Virus record (IMG/VR): IMGVR_UViG_3300018023_000112
Location: 1 to 20,035 of that record
Source of the DNA: a virus
DNA: 20,035 nucleotides
Strand: one strand, 5' to 3'
Positions 7,711 to 15,120 of this stretch are shown in pieces. Within the stretch, counting starts at the first letter, position 1. Each line of letters opens with the position of its first letter. Position numbers and translations under genes: made by a program. Below the pieces are notes generated by a model. That model searched no databases. It saw nothing but the letters and a program-made list of their open reading frames with translations, and had not been told where the DNA came from.

Positions 7711-8075
7711 TTCTTCGCCTTTCTGTATGCCTGCACCTCTGAGCCGTTATCGCCAACTTTAGACCGCCGCGTAAAAGCCACTTCAATATCGCCGGACGCT
7801 ATCAGTTCATTTAATCGGCGGGCGACAGCGTGGTAAATCAACATATAATGCCTGCCCTCCTTGAAGCTGATTGCTTCGGCGATTTCCTTTGCAGTCCACC
7901 CGTAAGTGTCTTCGGAGTAATCCTCGCGGCTGCCCAGGACGGCTACAATTTTCGCGTGCATTGAGGATTGAAGATTAGATTTTGTCACCCGCTCAGCCGC
8001 CGCATAAGATGAAACGGGGTCTCTCGTTTTGACTATTCTTTGCTGCTCGAAAAGATTGCCGCTTGTTTTAATCAT
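7707..8075 (-). CDS. Winged-helix DNA-binding-like phage protein
   Basis: A 122-residue protein. DPVSSYAAAERV at 19-30 is a motif seen before helix-turn-helix domains in small phage proteins (DPxTSxxAA). Residues 38-105 fit a winged helix: helix MHAKIVAVLG, turn and helix YGWTAKEIAEAIS (59-70), recognition helix YHAVARRLNELIASGDIE (81-98), then a wing. Such proteins probably act as regulators or replication accessories. AAGGG is spaced well before the ATG. Confidence 0.7.
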   Translation of the reverse strand: MIKTSGNLFEQQRIVKTRDPVSSYAAAERVTKSNLQSSMHAKIVAVLGSREDYSEDTYGWTAKEIAEAISFKEGRHYMLIYHAVARRLNELIASGDIEVAFTRRSKVGDNGSEVQAYRKAKK

Positions 8076-8084
8076 ATCGCACCC

Positions 8085-8282
8085 TTAAAAATGCCTGTAA
8101 TAAATATCTTCTATTTCCCGCATCTGCGACACCTTATACTCGCCCTGCCACGTCTGCATATTCCGCAAGAACCTTAAATCATCCGGATGCAGTTTGTAAT
8201 TGCCTATGAAGTCCCCGTCGTTAACGAGTAGCCGCTTGACCATCGCCTTTAATTCCTCTCTCGCCGCTTCAATCTCTGCCAT
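8085..8282 (-). CDS. Small protein of unknown function (65 aa)
   Basis: A 65-residue, mostly helical protein starting MAEIEAAREELKAMVKRLL, with a LHPDDLRFLRNMQTWQGEY segment and an acidic, aromatic end. It overlaps the upstream gene by 14 bases. No family recognised. Confidence 0.6.
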   Translation of the reverse strand: MAEIEAAREELKAMVKRLLVNDGDFIGNYKLHPDDLRFLRNMQTWQGEYKVSQMREIEDIYYRHF

Positions 8283-8421
8283 TTTTCAGCCCCTTCACAA
8301 TCTGTCTTATCGCCGCCAAAGATTTTATATACCGGACAATCAATGCCCATCGATGCGGTGTTTTGTTCTCGATAATATGCAAATCGTATTCGAGCATTAA
8401 AATTATGGGCGATTCAATCAT
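8269..8421 (-). CDS. Small protein of unknown function (50 aa)
   Basis: The chosen ATG at 8421 makes a 4-base ATGA overlap with the upstream gene; the frame is open further upstream but that part overlaps a better gene. The 50-residue product starts MIESPIILMLEYDLHIIENK and has a basic C terminus (IRQIVKGLKNGRD). No family recognised. Confidence 0.55.
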   Translation of the reverse strand: MIESPIILMLEYDLHIIENKTPHRWALIVRYIKSLAAIRQIVKGLKNGRD

Positions 8422-8678
8422 TCTGCCCTCCATTCCCTTATCAGCCGGAGCAGCGCGCATTTGAAAGCTACCTCTGCGCACAACGTAGAGCGCGGCATCA
8501 ATACTTCGAGCAGCCGAATATGATTTCCTATTTCCGACAGCATAAGCCCGCGAGTAAAAACTTCCGCAAGCTCCTCCGCCGTCTGTCCCCGATATTGCTC
8601 TACCGCCTCACGAATATCCGGCTTATTCAAAACGTCGTAAAGACCGTCCTCAAGATTTTGCTGTGCCGTGGAAATCAT
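8418..8678 (-). CDS. Small helical protein of unknown function (86 aa)
   Basis: An 86-residue, largely helical protein with alternating acidic and hydrophobic positions (GQTAEELAEVFTRGLMLSEI). It is joined by ATGA overlaps to both neighbours, with GGTGG upstream as a weak SD. No family recognised. Confidence 0.65.
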   Translation of the reverse strand: MISTAQQNLEDGLYDVLNKPDIREAVEQYRGQTAEELAEVFTRGLMLSEIGNHIRLLEVLMPRSTLCAEVAFKCALLRLIREWRAE

Positions 8679-8812
8679 TTTATATCCACCTTAATTTCGT
8701 AAAGTATTTCTAATCGCCGCTTAAAATCAACACAAAAAGAAATAGCATCGGGACAATAACCATAACCCTCTGCGCAAATAGGCAGGACAACAATTTTCGA
8801 CCTGTCAATCAC
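8675..8812 (-). CDS. Small cysteine-containing protein (45 aa)
   Basis: A 45-residue frame from GTG 8812 with AGGG five bases upstream. It starts VIDRSKIVVLPICAEGYGYC and ends in an alternating helix-like tail. The stop overlaps the next ATG (ATGA). The frame is open further up to the stop of the preceding gene and reads protein-like (IIHVEVQRVEV), with no ATG, GTG or TTG there. A rare ATA start just after a G6 SD is therefore conceivable. Confidence 0.5.
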   Translation of the reverse strand: MIDRSKIVVLPICAEGYGYCPDAISFCVDFKRRLEILYEIKVDIK

Positions 8813-8857
8813 CTCTACCCTTTGAACCTCGACGTGGATTATCTCGCTGGATATTGC

Positions 8858-9181
8858 TTACCCCCCATAATAATGCTTGACGTTTCTGCTCCAATTCACA
8901 TTCAGCCCGTGTGGGTCATTGCTCGCGCCAACAGGACAATAAACGCGGGACAGATATTCTATGAAATCCCCCTGTCCGTCCCACCGTCGGTAATTGCTGG
9001 CTATGGTGTTCAGGCACACTTGACGGGGGCCGGTATGCTTGTAATGCTTTAATATCCCATAAGGATGCTTACTGTTTACACCCTCCGCTCCGAAAATCGC
9101 ATCGGCCAACCTGTTCGCTTCAACCGCAGGTTTCGCAAAGCAAGGGCAAGTGAAAATTAAAACCAAAAGCCAAATTCTCAT
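8858..9181 (-). CDS. Secreted lysozyme-like protein, endolysin candidate
   Basis: A 107-residue protein with a short signal peptide (1-16, MRIWLLVLIFTCPCFA). The mature part resembles a small family I recall from phages and bacteria of the Planctomycetota-Verrucomicrobiota kind: LADAIFGAEG (26-34), HPYGILKHY, RQVCLNTIASNYRRW (53-67), GDFIEYLSRVYCP (71-83) and NWSRNVKHY. Glu33 sits where a lysozyme or transglycosylase catalytic Glu would be, and Cys56/Cys82 could pair after export. A signal-bearing muralytic enzyme could lyse without a classical holin. ATGA overlap with NinG. The enzymatic role is inference. Confidence 0.55.
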   Translation of the reverse strand: MRIWLLVLIFTCPCFAKPAVEANRLADAIFGAEGVNSKHPYGILKHYKHTGPRQVCLNTIASNYRRWDGQGDFIEYLSRVYCPVGASNDPHGLNVNWSRNVKHYYGG

Positions 9182-9606
9182 ATTGTAATCCCCATCGCCG
9201 CATCCATCTTTTCGTAACGGGCTTTTATTTCGGCGTAATCTTCAACATCGAACATCAACCGCTTATCCTGCAACGCTTCGAGCCGGTCTCTTTCAGGTAT
9301 GCCGTAGTTCCGCTCGATGAATTTGCGATATTTTATCGGGTTGCCCTTCAGGTTCACATTGCAGTTATAGCACTGCGCGTGGGTATTATGCTCCTCGAAT
9401 AAAACCGCATTACTTCGGCCCGGAACGTAATGCCCGGCTTGCATACAGCCCTTGCCAAACGCCGGATATAACTTACCGCAGGTACAGCAACGCCCGATTC
9501 TTGGCCCAACTATCGGCTGACCAATAGAATCTCGTAACCTTATAAAAATCGAGAATGCGTCCCACGCCTTCCCGCGCCACCACAATATGCCGTGCTTCTT
9601 TTTCAT
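9178..9606 (-). CDS. ninG: NinG/Rap-like recombination nuclease
   Basis: A 142-residue protein from ATG 9606, which has AAAGG six bases upstream; a GTG two codons earlier is possible. The NinG pattern is complete: DAFSIFIRLRD (16-26), zinc-binding CCTCG (40-44), AGHYVPGR (57-64), EEHNTHAQCYNCN (71-83) and a KYRKFIERNYG segment. NinG (Rap) of lambda acts on recombination intermediates, and its cysteine/histidine core is related to HNH nucleases. Its place between replication and lysis-like genes matches the lambda nin region. Confidence 0.85.
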   Translation of the reverse strand: MKKKHGILWWRGKAWDAFSIFIRLRDSIGQPIVGPRIGRCCTCGKLYPAFGKGCMQAGHYVPGRSNAVLFEEHNTHAQCYNCNVNLKGNPIKYRKFIERNYGIPERDRLEALQDKRLMFDVEDYAEIKARYEKMDAAMGITI

Positions 9607-9608
9607 AT

Positions 9609-9668
9609 TCACCTTTCAAAGTGCCGGGGATTTACGCCTAATTCTTTTGGCCGCGTCCGGTTACTCAT
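9609..9668 (-). CDS. Possible 19-residue peptide upstream of ninG
   Basis: ATG 9668 opens a 19-codon frame, MSNRTRPKELGVNPRHFER, whose TGA overlaps the in-frame GTG of ninG. GGGG lies upstream. It may be a coupling peptide or the remnant of a larger gene. Too short to be sure. Confidence 0.25.
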   Translation of the reverse strand: MSNRTRPKELGVNPRHFER

Positions 9669-9706
9669 TTTCGGCTACCCCGGCATAAACTCAAATTCCA
9701 AAGAAC

Positions 9707-10102
9707 CTACTCGCCGCCCTCTTCGCCCTCTTCCTTCACTCTGATAAGCTCGTCGCGGGGGGTCACGGTGATAATTATACCGTCAAGCCGGAAACGAATA
9801 CTGCCGTTTTCCAGCTGGGCAAGATTTTCCTTTTTGATAAGCTCAAGGAGTTTGCCCTTCAAGTCAACTTCCTTCTCGCCCATCCGCATCCGTGCCGCTA
9901 CTGCCTTTTTGTAATCTTTGGCGATAGCGAGGATTGCCGCGCCGTGCTCCGGTGTTACGTCAATTAAGTCGAGCTGCTCGCCCGATGTTGACTCTTCCGG
10001 CGGTACATCATCCGGCGGCGCATCGCTTATCGATTCATTTGTTAAATCCCCTGGTGGCTGCTGTTCTGCCTCTGGCCCTCTGATTTTCTTTTTCCTTGCC
10101 AT
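9707..10102 (-). CDS. Small charged protein downstream of dnaB
   Basis: A 131-residue protein from ATG 10102, chosen because AGGAGAG sits upstream; the frame extends further but without an SD. A basic N terminus (MARKKKIRG) leads into an acidic Pro/Ser/Glu linker (about 10-55). A helical region (EHGAAILAIAKDYKKAVAAR) and a beta-rich end (FRLDGIIITVTPRDELI) follow. No family recognised. The acidic linker could mediate contact with replication proteins, but this is inference. Confidence 0.65.
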   Translation of the reverse strand: MARKKKIRGPEAEQQPPGDLTNESISDAPPDDVPPEESTSGEQLDLIDVTPEHGAAILAIAKDYKKAVAARMRMGEKEVDLKGKLLELIKKENLAQLENGSIRFRLDGIIITVTPRDELIRVKEEGEEGGE

Positions 10103-10115
10103 TTTTGCTCTCCTG

Positions 10116-11546
10116 CTAAAAATTACAATTTCGGTTAAGGGGACACATCGCCCCGCTATTCGCAAATTCACCCTGTTCTATCGCGGACGCGCCCGGGTGC
10201 GCTTTAAAGCTGAACTGTTCCGGCAGCCATACAAGCGGCACGTCGCCGGTTGCTCCCTGCCTGTTCTTCGCAATGATGCAGACTGCTTCCCCGTCCTTAT
10301 CTTCATTGCCTCGCCGGTAATAATCGTCCCGATGCAGGAACATCACAACATCAGCGTCCTGTTCAATAGAACCGGATTCACGCAGGTCAGACAATATCGG
10401 TCTGTGGTCCGCCCGCATTTCACACGCCCTGTTTAACTGGCACAGGACGACTATCGGCATATCGAGCCGCTTTGCCAGCCCTTTAATCGTCGCCATAATT
10501 TTTGTAATCTCCTGCTGGCGATTTTCGTTTCGGTCCTTGTGGTCGGCGAACATAAGTTGGAGGTAATCAATAAAGATGCAGGAAACCTTGTGTTGATATT
10601 TCAATTTTGTTATTTTGGCCGTCAACGAATTCGGCGTCAGCATCGGGCTGCCGTCAATCCACAAGTGTAATTTTGCGATTTCATTACCAACCTCGAATAT
10701 GGCATCCCAATTTTCCTTCGTAAGATTGCCGTCGCCCATCCGATACAAACTCACTCTGGACCTGCTGGCGATTATACGTTCAACCAGCGATTGCGGGGAC
10801 ATCTCCAAAGAATAAATAGCCACGCCCGCACCTTCGCCGGCGATATTCAAAACGAGGTCTAACATAAATGACGACTTGCCCATTGAGGGCCGGGCTGCGA
10901 TGATTATTGCCTGGCCCCCTTTCAGCCCGCGGAGTTTCACATCAAGCGCGGAAAATCCCGTCTGTATCCCAAGCTTGCGGTCCTGGAGCATACCGATTGT
11001 TGATATTACAATCTCGTTTATATGATTTAGCGACGCCGGTTTGTCATCGAGCGCCAATTGGAATGCCGCCGATTCGAAAACCTGCCTCTTTTCCTCGACG
11101 TCGAGCATCACACTGCGGACCTCCTGCGACACGGTATCGATTGCTGATAGTATTTTTCTCTCCTGTGCTTTCAGCTTCACACGCTTGGCATAATATACAG
11201 CATTGACGGCGGTGGGCAGTGATGAAACAATTTTAATAAAAAAGGACGCCAAGTCATCATCCCATTTTCCCTTATCCGTTAACCGGCCCTGAACCACAAG
11301 AACGCCGATTACTGTTCCGCTGTTATGCATCTCGGCCCATAAAGAAATTATTGTCTCATAAAGCAGGGCGCACTGAAGGTCCACAAAATCCGCTGCCGAT
11401 AGAATATCCATCACCTCCGGGATAACCTCGTTGTCAAGAACCATGCTGCCGACAACGGCCCTCTCTGCTTCAGCCGCTTGTGGCAACAGGTCCGGCTGCC
11501 CCGAAGTGCTCTGCTGCCTCTGTGCGTTCTCTTTTTTGTTTTGCAT
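10116..11546 (-). CDS. dnaB: Replicative DNA helicase, DnaB family
   Basis: A 476-residue helicase that unwinds DNA ahead of the phage fork. The N-terminal primase-interacting domain (about 20-165) begins with AEAERAVVGSMVLDNEVIPE. The RecA-like motor shows Walker A ARPSMGKSS (218-226, Ser where Thr is usual), the SLEMSPQSLVERIIAS motif (about 246-261), Walker B IFIDYLQ (324-330) and QLNRACEMRADHRP (370-383). RESGSIEQDADVVMFLHR (389-406) and KNRQGATG near the end complete the set. Length matches bacterial DnaB. ATG 11546 has GGAGA upstream and lies 77 bases inside the upstream replication gene. Confidence 0.95.
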   Translation of the reverse strand: MQNKKENAQRQQSTSGQPDLLPQAAEAERAVVGSMVLDNEVIPEVMDILSAADFVDLQCALLYETIISLWAEMHNSGTVIGVLVVQGRLTDKGKWDDDLASFFIKIVSSLPTAVNAVYYAKRVKLKAQERKILSAIDTVSQEVRSVMLDVEEKRQVFESAAFQLALDDKPASLNHINEIVISTIGMLQDRKLGIQTGFSALDVKLRGLKGGQAIIIAARPSMGKSSFMLDLVLNIAGEGAGVAIYSLEMSPQSLVERIIASRSRVSLYRMGDGNLTKENWDAIFEVGNEIAKLHLWIDGSPMLTPNSLTAKITKLKYQHKVSCIFIDYLQLMFADHKDRNENRQQEITKIMATIKGLAKRLDMPIVVLCQLNRACEMRADHRPILSDLRESGSIEQDADVVMFLHRDDYYRRGNEDKDGEAVCIIAKNRQGATGDVPLVWLPEQFSFKAHPGASAIEQGEFANSGAMCPLNRNCNF

Positions 11547-12423
11547 CCTGCGTCTCCTTTTCCTGTAATTTCAAGGCCCGTTCCTGTGCTGTCAACCCAT
11601 CCACACCTCGTTTTGCCGGCGGGGGCTTTCTGTTTTTATCCTGCTCCTCAAAATTCGACTTGCGATAATTCTCGATGTTGAATTGGCCGGGCAGGAATTT
11701 CTTAAAATGCTCCCGCTGTAACCAGTGGAACAGTGAATGTTTTTTGAACGCCTGAGAATCTGGCAGGGCGCAGGCCTCGGCGTAATAATCAATCGCCGTC
11801 AATAGCTCCTCTTGTGGTAAGGTTAATTTTGTCGTTGCGAATTGTCGCTGGACGGCCAACTGCTCCGGTATCGACTCGCATTTTATGAGGCACTTCTTAT
11901 TCCAGTGGTTTATTAGCTTTTCAGTAAAATCAGCGATTTTGTTGTTGTTGCCGTTTACTTCAACTTCACCTTCAACTTCACTCTTAATTAACTTAACTTT
12001 ACTTAAATTAAAGCGCCCATTGGATTCCATTGGATTCCAACTTTTTCCAATTAACTCAAGCCCTTGTTGATACTGGGGATATGCACTTACTCGCCCCCGG
12101 TCACTCTTAAATGTCTGAAATATGTCTCCACCCACTGTTTTTTCAAAGTTTTGGTACTGCTGATAAGTCTTTTCCTCTACTTTGTATAAAATTATCAACC
12201 CGATGCTGGCCTCTTCGAGCAGTGCCGCTTTGATGTCGTTCTTGGAAATTTTTGGATTCCGTGGGAATACTTCGGATTTTATGTCTTCCGGGTTGCCGGT
12301 GTAGCAACCATAATCATCAAGCCACGGTATCGTCCATGTCCATATAATTTGGCCGTTTTTTGAGAGCTTATTTACCTTCTCTGATTGTGATATTCTGCGG
12401 GATAGCATCCGTCTTTGTGCCAT
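11470..12423 (-). CDS. Phage replisome-organizer-like replication initiation protein
   Basis: A 317-residue protein. The N-terminal 1-110 fits the phage replisome-organizer/winged-helix pattern: RRISQSEKVNKLS, TIPWLDDYGCYTGNPEDIKS (31-50), IGLIILYKVEEKTYQQYQNF. The middle (about 160-250) has NHWNKKCLIKCESIPEQ and a LFHWLQREHFKKFLPGQFN segment seen in such proteins. The C terminus is a charged, Glu/Lys/Gln-rich tail. Members bind the origin and load DnaB, which fits the helicase gene overlapping its 3' end by 77 bases. The CsrA-like gene ends two bases upstream. Confidence 0.82.
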   Translation of the reverse strand: MAQRRMLSRRISQSEKVNKLSKNGQIIWTWTIPWLDDYGCYTGNPEDIKSEVFPRNPKISKNDIKAALLEEASIGLIILYKVEEKTYQQYQNFEKTVGGDIFQTFKSDRGRVSAYPQYQQGLELIGKSWNPMESNGRFNLSKVKLIKSEVEGEVEVNGNNNKIADFTEKLINHWNKKCLIKCESIPEQLAVQRQFATTKLTLPQEELLTAIDYYAEACALPDSQAFKKHSLFHWLQREHFKKFLPGQFNIENYRKSNFEEQDKNRKPPPAKRGVDGLTAQERALKLQEKETQDAKQKRERTEAAEHFGAAGPVATSG

Positions 12424-12425
12424 TT

Positions 12426-12620
12426 TTAGCGTCCCTGCCTTCCCTGATTAAACTTGGTCCCCGCCTTCCCTCTTTGAATATCAAACGAGCGGGGGGCCTC
12501 AAAGAATATCTTTAATCGTTCCTTCCCGTAGCACTCCTGTTTACGGAAATTCATTGTGATTTTTTCGCCGCGGTGTGTTATTGAGATTTCGTCGTATTCG
12601 TCAAAAGTCAACGCCAGCAT
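12426..12620 (-). CDS. CsrA-like RNA-binding regulator
   Basis: A 64-residue protein. It lines up with CsrA over its length: MLALT (1-5) matches MLxLT, then EISI, GEKITMNF where CsrA has its second strands, and KIFFEAPRSFDIQR (37-50) matching the xIGxxAPxxVxVHR core. Arg50 is in the place of the RNA-contacting Arg44 of E. coli CsrA. The strand between residues 22 and 36 is slightly longer than usual, and the tail is basic. CsrA dimers bind GGA motifs in leaders and block ribosome access. Its own leader has GGA in the SD (ACGGAGG) and in the terminator stem. It heads the replication operon. Divergent, so the family call is likely, not certain. Confidence 0.6.
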   Translation of the reverse strand: MLALTFDEYDEISITHRGEKITMNFRKQECYGKERLKIFFEAPRSFDIQRGKAGTKFNQGRQGR

Positions 12621-12732
12621 AAACGCCTCCGTGCGTGAAAAAGATGAGTCCTCGTCCTGGATAAGGTGAAAGCGGAGAACCGCTACGAGGACCCATAAAG
12701 TTCAAACGTGATTTTGCCTTCAACTTATCCAT
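12601..12732 (-). other. Possible leaderless leader peptide of the replication operon
   Basis: ATG 12732 lies 8 bases after the -10 box and opens 43 codons (MDKLKAKSRLNF...), passing through the terminator stem and the SD of the CsrA-like gene, and stopping 15-17 bases inside that gene. Translation would melt the terminator. No SD is present. A frame this long is not rare by chance (about 1 in 8). Confidence 0.25.
12638..12696 (-). terminator. Structured terminator in the leader of the CsrA-like gene
   Basis: As minus-strand RNA, 12696-12685 (AUGGGUCCUCGU) pairs with 12655-12644 (ACGAGGACUCAU), 12 bp including one G-U. It encloses a hairpin, AGCGG-UUCU-CCGCU (12684-12671), and a 15-base bulge. 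C and five U follow. Only about 7 bases separate the U run from the SD GGAGG (12630-12626), so no promoter fits between and downstream genes need readthrough. GGA occurs twice in the stem. Confidence 0.75.
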
Positions 12733-12740
12733 TACTCAGC

Positions 12741-12769
12741 ATTATCGGCTTTCATCTGTGAAAAGTCAA
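12741..12769 (-). promoter_or_regulatory. Sigma70-like promoter of the replication operon
   Basis: TTGACT (12769-12764), a 17-base spacer and GATAAT (12746-12741), with an A/T-rich stretch upstream like an UP element. Start of transcription expected near 12734. Lies in the gap between the small membrane protein gene and the CsrA-like gene. Confidence 0.75.
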
Positions 12770-12787
12770 ATGTATTTTTAAATATTT

Positions 12788-13009
12788 TTACGGGCGGCGG
12801 TAAGCCACCCAAAGCGTATAAAACGACATAACCTTGAATATCCATTTATACGTCGAGTCGCAACGACAAAACCAAATCCTAAATCGAGGAGTCCCAGTAT
12901 CTTTCCAGAATTTAATCTCTAAATTTTGCGCCCACAGTATCGCCGCTCTAATAACAAAGCAGGCACAGGCGATACCCAGGGCGCCAAGGATTAGCTTTAA
13001 GAAATACAT
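12788..13009 (-). CDS. Small membrane protein (73 aa)
   Basis: A 73-residue protein with one N-terminal membrane helix (about 4-26, LKLILGALGIACACFVIRAA), then a Trp/Phe-rich, basic region (FKVMSFYTLWVAYRRP). GGAGAG precedes the ATG. It sits between the recombination and replication modules, just upstream of the replication promoter. No family recognised; membrane anchoring is what the sequence shows. Confidence 0.65.
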   Translation of the reverse strand: MYFLKLILGALGIACACFVIRAAILWAQNLEIKFWKDTGTPRFRIWFCRCDSTYKWIFKVMSFYTLWVAYRRP

Positions 13010-13072
13010 TTTATCTCTCCAAAAAGGGGAGCGGCAATCCGTTACCGCCCCCAGTTTTCTGTCAATCCGTGA

Positions 13073-14152
13073 CTACGGCTCCTCGACGAGAATATAACCA
13101 CAATCACCACACTCAGCCTCGCCCGACTTGTTTATACTAAATGCGTTTTTGTCCGCCAAGTTGATTTTCTTTTTGCAATTCGGGCAGTACGTTTTCGGCT
13201 TCTCGGGCGCTGCTGTCTTTACTGGCTCGGTCTTTGCCGGCTGATTCTTCGGGGCTTCGGTCTTGCCCTTCAAATCATCTTTGAGGCCCGCGACGCCGCC
13301 CTTTTTTGCATCGGCTTTTTTCTCGCTCTCGATAGGCGGGAAAGCTTCGTCGATTGTTATATCGCCGCTCTCGATAGCCGTTTTCAGCCCGGCCATTTGC
13401 AGCAGGTGGTCAATGCCCATATCCGCATAACCTTTGACATTCAGGACCGCGAACATTCGCTCGTTCGATACCTCGATGCCTTTGAGCCACGCCTGTAGCT
13501 CTGCCTTGCGTTTATCCATCGTCTGCACGTTGCCGTCGCCCATTATGACCTTCTTTGCCAAGTCCTCTAAAGGCTTACAAATACCGACCGGCACAATCTT
13601 GAATATCGCATCGCGGAACGCTTTGGCCGCCGCCGCCTTTGCGACAACAACCCGCATACGCTCAGACATCGGAGTCCCGTCGCGTTTAACGGTTGATTCG
13701 ACACACTCCGCACTGAAGCCGATATTCTTTTCCAGGTCCATAACAAAGCCAACCGCTTTGACGTGCCGGGGCTTCATTTCGGTTATGATCGTCTTGGCCC
13801 GGATATTACCGTAACAGGACGCGACAATCTCGGCCATGCGGATACTCTTGCCCTCGGCCACCTTACCGTCCCCGACAGGCCGCGAGTAAATACAGCTTTT
13901 GGCCGTCCCCTCGTCCATCATAATCATTTCGCTGGCCTCTTTTTTGAACTGAGCCAGACTCCGCGGGAATTGCCTTGCGGTCTTAATCTGCATCATAATT
14001 TCAGATTCTTCCATCACCGCCAAAGCGTTCTGCTCGACCGCCTCCGTCTCGACGTGTTCGATTTCGTTTACCGGCTCACCTGTTTGCTCTACTGGTGAGG
14101 GCGGCTGTTGTGGGCCTGCCGCTCGCTGCCCCTGTCCTTTTTTGAATGCCAT
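13073..14152 (-). CDS. Putative phage single-strand annealing (recombination) protein with zinc-ribbon tail
   Basis: A 359-residue protein. After a disordered N terminus (1-50), the core reads YSRPVGDGKVAEGKSIRMAE (89-108), YGNIRAKT, VGFVMDLEKN (about 134-143), AAAAKAFRDAIFKIVP (173-188) and a helical region to about 270. This pattern recurs in phage proteins encoded beside YqaJ exonucleases and is probably the annealing partner, as RecT or Beta are in other phages. A Lys/Pro-rich linker (about 285-320) leads to a zinc ribbon, C323-x2-C326 and C348-x2-C351. AAGGAGAG precedes the ATG. The annealing function is inferred from context. Confidence 0.65.
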   Translation of the reverse strand: MAFKKGQGQRAAGPQQPPSPVEQTGEPVNEIEHVETEAVEQNALAVMEESEIMMQIKTARQFPRSLAQFKKEASEMIMMDEGTAKSCIYSRPVGDGKVAEGKSIRMAEIVASCYGNIRAKTIITEMKPRHVKAVGFVMDLEKNIGFSAECVESTVKRDGTPMSERMRVVVAKAAAAKAFRDAIFKIVPVGICKPLEDLAKKVIMGDGNVQTMDKRKAELQAWLKGIEVSNERMFAVLNVKGYADMGIDHLLQMAGLKTAIESGDITIDEAFPPIESEKKADAKKGGVAGLKDDLKGKTEAPKNQPAKTEPVKTAAPEKPKTYCPNCKKKINLADKNAFSINKSGEAECGDCGYILVEEP

Positions 14153-14172
14153 TGAATCTCTCCTTGAAAAGT

Positions 14173-15120
14173 TTATTTTTTCTTATCCGTTTTCAGATAC
14201 AGTTTGTGACAATAGCTCGTATCCGACAATTTGTGATTACAGGCCGGGCAATGCGTTTCTTTGCGGCAGACCTGCTGCGGGTAAGTGACCAACCCCTGCG
14301 AATATCTCGCCGCCTCGTAATTACCCAGATACGTCAAGAGCTTTGCCTGTGCCGCTTCTTTCGTAGCGTCCGCCTCTTTTGATTTCGCCTTCGCCTCCTC
14401 ATAAGCAACGACTAATGGGTCAATGTCGGTAAATATCTCGTCACCGTCCGGCCCATCTATCTGTGCCGGCTTAATCGATTTCGGCTCGCGGGATATGCGT
14501 TTGATTACGTCAAGTGAGGCAATTGAATCGGCAGGGGGAATATCTTTTTTGACACACTGCCAGAAGTCATACGCCTTTTCCATAAGCATCGCCGCAACGT
14601 CGGGGTCAAGCTCCGCGTGATAAAGCTGATAGCCCCGCCCGCCAAGTATCGCCGCTATGTGACAGGATAACGTCACGGTGCAAATCATTTGAACCGACGC
14701 CTGGACTAAAATATCTTTCGGAACATCGTCCGTCCCCGGCTCACCCCAGCCCTGCTCCATCGGCCTAAATATGCCGCGACACTTCGCTTCGACACATAGG
14801 CCGGTCTCTTTTACCCGACCGTCAAGCGTTGCCGCTAATACGCCGTCGCGCGGGTCCACGATGAAAAACGGATTACCCTTTTCGTCCCGCGTCTCAATCG
14901 GGCCGAGGTCATTAGCGGCAAGCTCGTTTAAGATATACGGCTCTAAGGCACTGCCAATATCTGCCGCCTCGTTCTCCGTATCCTCCGGCTTGACTTTGCC
15001 TGTTTTGAGCAACCAGACATCCATAGCCGTCATCCAGGGCGACAAGCCGAGGATTGCGGGCATATCAGACGCGCCGATGTGTTTCATTCTTTGTGCGTGT
15101 TGTACCATAGTTAATGCCAT
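14173..15120 (-). CDS. YqaJ-type viral recombinase / 5'-3' exonuclease
   Basis: A 315-residue PD-(D/E)XK-type exonuclease from ATG 15120, chosen for AGGAGAG eight bases upstream. YqaJ features: HIGASDMPAILGLSPW (14-29), DVWLLKTGK (34-42), GSALEP (57-61, Glu60), AATLDGRV (96-103, Asp100), CVEAKC (109-114, Glu111-x-Lys113) and ILVQASVQM (137-145). It would chew one strand from DNA ends to feed the annealing protein encoded 21 bases downstream, as lambda Exo does. The C-terminal HCPACNHKL with nearby Cys residues forms an extra zinc knuckle. First gene after a promoter and terminator-like leader. Confidence 0.88.
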   Translation of the reverse strand: MALTMVQHAQRMKHIGASDMPAILGLSPWMTAMDVWLLKTGKVKPEDTENEAADIGSALEPYILNELAANDLGPIETRDEKGNPFFIVDPRDGVLAATLDGRVKETGLCVEAKCRGIFRPMEQGWGEPGTDDVPKDILVQASVQMICTVTLSCHIAAILGGRGYQLYHAELDPDVAAMLMEKAYDFWQCVKKDIPPADSIASLDVIKRISREPKSIKPAQIDGPDGDEIFTDIDPLVVAYEEAKAKSKEADATKEAAQAKLLTYLGNYEAARYSQGLVTYPQQVCRKETHCPACNHKLSDTSYCHKLYLKTDKKK

